Below are positions 60,373 through 64,000 of a stretch of DNA of 64,000 bases, in pieces. A program made the position numbers and the translations under genes. Source of the stretch: Bacteroidota bacterium (GTDB taxonomy: Bacteria > Bacteroidota > Bacteroidia > Chitinophagales > Chitinophagaceae). The notes under the pieces were generated by a model. The model was not told where the DNA came from. It saw nothing but the letters and a program-made list of their open reading frames with translations, and did not search any database. The stretch lies in the NCBI GenBank assembly GCA_016715505.1, contig JADJZY010000006.1, positions 149,227 to 213,226 of the forward strand, written 5' to 3'. How positions within the stretch are numbered: the first letter of the stretch is position 1; each line of letters begins with the position of its first letter.

Positions 60373-60940
60373 TTATTTTTTAAACCAATGATGTTCCAGG
60401 CAATTTCTGAGGGTTAAATTGATGCGATGCATGGTTACCCAATAGTTAGACTTAGAAAGGTTAAAAATCCTTACAAATTTTTTCGGAGGACGAATCTTCA
60501 AAATATTTTTCTTGTAGAATGGCACAATATTTTTCGTTTAAACGTCGAATACACTGATGTAAAATTTTATGGTATTCATTTTTATGAATATTATCTAAAG
60601 TGCTGTTGTCCCAGAGTTGAGGAATGGTATCGGCTTTCCAATGTGCATGTTCTTCATCGGCCTGGTCGAAGAAACGGCTATATATTGATTCCTCGTTCAC
60701 ATCTTCCGGTTTTTTGCTTCTTTTTCGGTATTCGTCAATGATTTTGTTTTTCAGAATCGAGGTTAACCAGGTTTTTTCGCTGCTGTTTCCTTTAAAATTG
60801 GCTTTGGCTTTTAGGGCAGAAAAAAACGTTTCCTGAACCAAATCTTCACATAAGGCTTCGTCATTGAGCCTGAACATCGCATATCGAAGTAAATAGTCAG
60901 CATAAAGAGATACCCAGTTTTCAGGATGGAGTGTGTGCAT
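60373..60940 (-). CDS. ECF-type RNA polymerase sigma factor (frameshifted near the end)
   Basis: A sigma-70 family factor of about 188 residues. Region 2 reads YAMFRLNDEALCEDLVQETFFSALKA and region 4 IRRLNEKYCAILQEKYFEDSSSEKICKDFNLSKSNYWVTMHRI. As written the frame ends at 60461; removing one base from the A5 run 60463-60467 extends it to the stop at 60373, one base before the anti-sigma start. A TATATTTG box at 60951-60958 (minus) may be its housekeeping promoter. Confidence 0.88.
60447..60479 (-). promoter_or_regulatory. possible internal ECF-type promoter inside the sigma gene
   Basis: ATTTGTAAGGAT is identical to the Omp28 site, followed 15 bp later (14 if the A-run is over-called by one) by AGTCTA instead of CGTCTA. 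It lies about 75 bp upstream of the anti-sigma start. It is within coding sequence, so chance is possible. Confidence 0.35.
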
Positions 60941-61182
60941 GTGGAATGGTCAAATATATGAAAAATTTGAAATGAAAGGGGTTCGGTCATTTTTCTATTA
61001 AAAATTAATAAAATGTTCATTTGTCCGTGAAGTCATATTTTTTACAAGGGATTTTGTTTTCACTCGGTTGTTTGGAAAAGAGCAATAACTGAAGATTTAT
61101 CGACTTTCAACGGTGGCATTTGTAGAGGATCTTTGCTGGAGGACTTAAACATCTAAACTGTATTGGGTTATGATATTTGGCA
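60941..61182. other. array flank, 242 bp, no gene
   Basis: This stretch separates the sigma factor from the first repeat. It holds the candidate sigma promoter box (60951-60958) and is otherwise unremarkable. It could be the leader or the trailer of the array. I see no anti-repeat that would mark a tracrRNA. Confidence 0.5.
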
Positions 61183-64000
61183 GATATGAAAAGGTTTCAA
61201 AATGTATCTTTGACTTAGGTCTTACACAACATGCAGACTTTTTAATAAAAGCAGGTTTATGTTGTGAAAAGGTTTCAAAATGTATCTTTGACTTAGGTCT
61301 TACACAACGATACCACCTATGCAGGTGAAGCTGCTGCTGTTGTGAAAAGGTTTCAAAATGTATCTTTGACTTAGGTCTTACACAACTCGTGCAAATGCAG
61401 CCCAACGTCTATCTCTGTTGTGAAAAGGTTTCAAAATGTATCTTTGACTTAGGTCTTACACAACTTGAGTTCATCCTTAAACACCCCAACTGATGTTGTG
61501 TGAAAAGGTTTCAAAATGTATCTTTGACTTAGGTCTTACACAACGTTGCATTGTGGTTCGCTTTGGCTACTTGTGTTGTGAAAAGGTTTCAAAATGTATC
61601 TTTGACTTAGGTCTTACACAACCAATATTTGCAATGTGCTTGTATATAATCAGTTGTGAAAAGGTTTCAAAATGTATCTTTGACTTAGGTCTTACACAAC
61701 AGCTACGCCAACAGCACCAATTGCATCTTTGTTGTGAAAAGGTTTCAAAATGTATCTTTGACTTAGGTCTTACACAACTTTTCTATCGAGTACCTTGATA
61801 ACAACTTAGTTGTGAAAAGGTTTCAAAATGTATCTTTGACTTAGGTCTTACACAACAATAGATAGCGTCTATACAAAGAGGGGTAAGTTGTGAAAAGGTT
61901 TCAAAATGTATCTTTGACTTAGGTCTTACACAACATAACCTTACATTTGCCGGAACAAACCTTAAGTTGTGAAAAGGTTTCAAAATGTATCTTTGACTTA
62001 GGTCTTACACAACCTGACATTTTTTGTGATGCCCTTCCGGGCCGTTGTGAAAAGGTTTCAAAATGTATCTTTGACTTAGGTCTTACACAACAATCAGTCC
62101 TCCGCAGGCCATTGGTCATCTGTTGTGAAAAGGTTTCAAAATGTATCTTTGACTTAGGTCTTACACAACCTTATCAATTTTTTTGATTTGTTTTTTCTGT
62201 TGTGAAAAGGTTTCAAAATGTATCTTTGACTTAGGTCTTACACAACACACACTTGCATCTACATCTGCATCAACAGTTGTGAAAAGGTTTCAAAATGTAT
62301 CTTTGACTTAGGTCTTACACAACTCGTCCTAGATGAATGATTCTATTGCAGTCTCAGCTGTTGTGAAAAGGTTTCAAAATGTATCTTTGACTTAGGTCTT
62401 ACACAACTGGATGTTTTTTCGAAAATATATTTTGATAGTTGTGAAAAGGTTTCAAAATGTATCTTTGACTTAGGTCTTACACAACACTTTGTAAACGAAA
62501 CTATGACGATGCGATGTTGTGAAAAGGTTTCAAAATGTATCTTTGACTTAGGTCTTACACAACCAAAGCATTTGTACTTGCCTCAACATTATGTTGTGAA
62601 AAGGTTTCAAAATGTATCTTTGACTTAGGTCTTACACAACGAACTGCGGAAATACAACAAAGTTAATATGGTTGTGAAAAGGTTTCAAAATGTATCTTTG
62701 ACTTAGGTCTTACACAACCAATTCATCCAAAACCTTATCCTGATCGCGGTTGTGAAAAGGTTTCAAAATGTATCTTTGACTTAGGTCTTACACAACTATT
62801 CCAGTTGTGCGAAAATTCAAGGATATGTTGTGAAGGTTGTGAAAAGGTTTCAAAATGTATCTTTGACTTAGGTCTTACACAACAACTAAATTATTCTAAC
62901 CAATGCAACTATTGTTGTGAAAAGGTTTCAAAATGTATCTTTGACTTAGGTCTTACACAACCGCACCTTTCTGCCAGGCTCTCAGGCGTGCAGTTGTGAA
63001 AAGGTTTCAAAATGTATCTTTGACTTAGGTCTTACACACTGCCTTTACATGGATCAACGAAGGTTGAAGTTGTGAAAAGGTTTCAAAATGTATCTTTGAC
63101 TTAGGTCTTACACAACTTCAAATTTTAAAACTAAAGAACACTGGCAGTTGTGAAAAGGTTTCAAAATGTATCTTTGACTTAGGTCTTACACAACGTATAT
63201 GTCTTGTATTAAAAATGTTGTCGGGTTGTGAAAAGGTTTCAAAATGTATCTTTGACTTAGGTCTTACACAACAGATTGTAAATCTCGTGCAATCATTGTT
63301 GCATAGTTGTGAAAAGGTTTCAAAATGTATCTTTGACTTAGGTCTTACACAACTGTAAGTCCTCCGCAGGCCATTGGTCATCTGTTGTGAAAAGGTTTCA
63401 AAATGTATCTTTGACTTAGGTCTTACACACGCTACGTTACAGAGGTAATCGGTGAACCAGTTGTGAAAAGGTTTCAAAATGTATCTTTGACTTAGGTCTT
63501 ACACAACATATGAAAATTGAATTAATCACACAGGCGGTTGTGAAAAGGTTTCAAAATGTATCTTTGACTTAGGTCTTACACAACTACTCCCATTCAACAT
63601 CACCAAGTCCACTAGTTGTGAAAAGGTTTCAAAATGTATCTTTGACTTAGGTCTTACACAACAGATTGAAAATCAATCAAATGAAATTTTGCGTTGTGAA
63701 AAGGTTTCAAAATGTATCTTTGACTTAGGTCTTACACAACGCATGTTGATAGTGTAATTGGGCAAAGGATGTTGTGAAAAGGTTTCAAAATGTATCTTTG
63801 ACTTAGGTCTTACACAACATCCCAACTATGCGGGCTATAGCGTCAAAGTTGTGAAAAGGTTTCAAAATGTATCTTTGACTTAGGTCTTACACAACAATTA
63901 AAGTAAGTTGGGGTGTTGTGCAAAATGTATCTTTGACTTAGGTCTTCACAGCGGCGTTGAAAAGGTTTCAAAATGTATCTTTGACTTAGGTCTTACACAA
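61183..64000 (+). CRISPR. CRISPR array, 37 repeats of 48 bp (type II-C-like), truncated by window end
   Basis: Repeats begin GTTGTGAAAAGGTTTC and end TAGGTCTTACACAAC, with 6-bp terminal inverted repeats (GTTGTG / CACAAC). I count 37 repeat units, the first at 61183 (two mismatches: GATATG start), most of the others identical. Spacers are 29-31 bp, with exceptions of 19, 33, 36 and 39 bp. The period is about 78 bp. Length and terminal repeats fit Bacteroidota type II-C arrays. No cas gene lies in the window, so assignment rests on the repeat. The array continues beyond 64000. Small reading frames inside it are artefacts of the repeat. Confidence 0.97.
61262..61290 (+). promoter_or_regulatory. 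promoter-like motif in the CRISPR repeat (representative copy)
   Basis: In repeat 2, TTG (61262-61264), an 18-bp spacer, and TATCTTTG (61283-61290) match the Bacteroidota promoter consensus apart from slightly short spacing. The same motif is in almost every repeat. A start of transcription would fall in the last ~12 bp of the repeat, reading into the spacer on the plus strand. Confidence 0.5.

Noticed and set aside
60941..61182. tracrRNA or anti-repeat in the array flank
   Set aside because: I searched for the complement of the repeat start (CCTTTTCACAAC-like) and saw no convincing match.
61145..63477. Open reading frames through the CRISPR array coding repeated CVRPKSKIHFETFSQ or CEKVSKCIFDLGLTQ peptides
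   Set aside because: The 78-bp period is a multiple of three, so the repeat itself stays open in several frames. These are artefacts, not proteins.
1..64000. Programmed frameshifting as the explanation for split genes
   Set aside because: The breaks lie in unrelated genes, vary in direction, and sit in plain homopolymers without conserved slippery sites or stimulatory structures.
1..64000. Insertion sequences, prophage or integrase genes
   Set aside because: No transposase, integrase or phage structural gene was recognised anywhere in the window.

Overview
The window comes from a member of the Bacteroidota, most likely a free-living, hydrocarbon-tolerant or aquatic lineage near Chitinophagia/Saprospiria; the exact family cannot be read from the sequence. 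The reasons are the many surface proteins with type IX secretion (T9SS) C-terminal sorting domains, one gliding-motility-associated C-terminal domain protein, Bacteroidota-type promoter boxes (TTG near -33, TAnnTTTG near -7), lipoprotein and regulator families typical of the phylum, and roughly 40 % GC.

Layout. 1-5 kb: two T9SS surface proteins. 5.1-8.9 kb: a compact cluster of UbiA prenyltransferase, type III polyketide synthase, SAM methyltransferase and FAD oxidoreductase that looks like a lipid-quinone or phenolic-lipid pathway. 9.2-11.5 kb: an envelope methionine-sulfoxide repair set (MsrB, MsrA and thioredoxin-like lipoproteins) followed by a YceI protein. 11.5-24 kb: mfd, an outer-membrane beta-barrel receptor, an AlkB alkane hydroxylase, tRNA-Ser, a TatD/deacetylase/M28-like operon, gltX and an FkbM methyltransferase. 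24-45 kb: more T9SS proteins, an M20 amidohydrolase, a SPOR protein, transporters, MBL hydrolase, SlyD, Dus, DUF937-OmpA, M16 peptidase, a seven-repeat Ig-like CHU_C protein, a THUMP-like methyltransferase, a zeta-toxin remnant, a SurA-like chaperone and MoxR. 45-51.4 kb: barnase-like RNase, Kir potassium channel, membrane protein, plsY, prmA, CPBP protease, DUF2007, cdsA. 51.4-61 kb: a T9SS protein, a TPR protein, tRNA-CAU, an ATP-grasp/NRDE/DinB/YceI operon, and an ECF sigma/anti-sigma pair beside an Omp28-YHS-DoxX operon and a beta-barrel gene. 61.2-64 kb: a CRISPR array that runs off the right end.

Two systems stand out. First, each 48-bp CRISPR repeat carries a near-consensus Bacteroidota promoter (TTG, 18 bp, TATCTTTG), so each repeat could start its own crRNA, as is known for some type II-C arrays elsewhere; no cas genes or tracrRNA are visible here. 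Second, an identical ECF-type promoter motif (ATTTGTAAGGA, 14 bp, CGTCYA) precedes two transcription units beside the ECF sigma factor, with a third, weaker site in the end of the sigma gene itself, which outlines a local regulon.

A warning for readers: at least fifteen genes carry single-base frameshifts or stops, most of them in A/T homopolymers and in genes expected to be functional (mfd, dus, msrA, sigma factor). This looks more like uncorrected sequencing indels than decay. Two in-gene junctions (near 28.4 kb and 44.0 kb) look like real or assembly deletions. Frameshifted genes are given as one feature with the break position.
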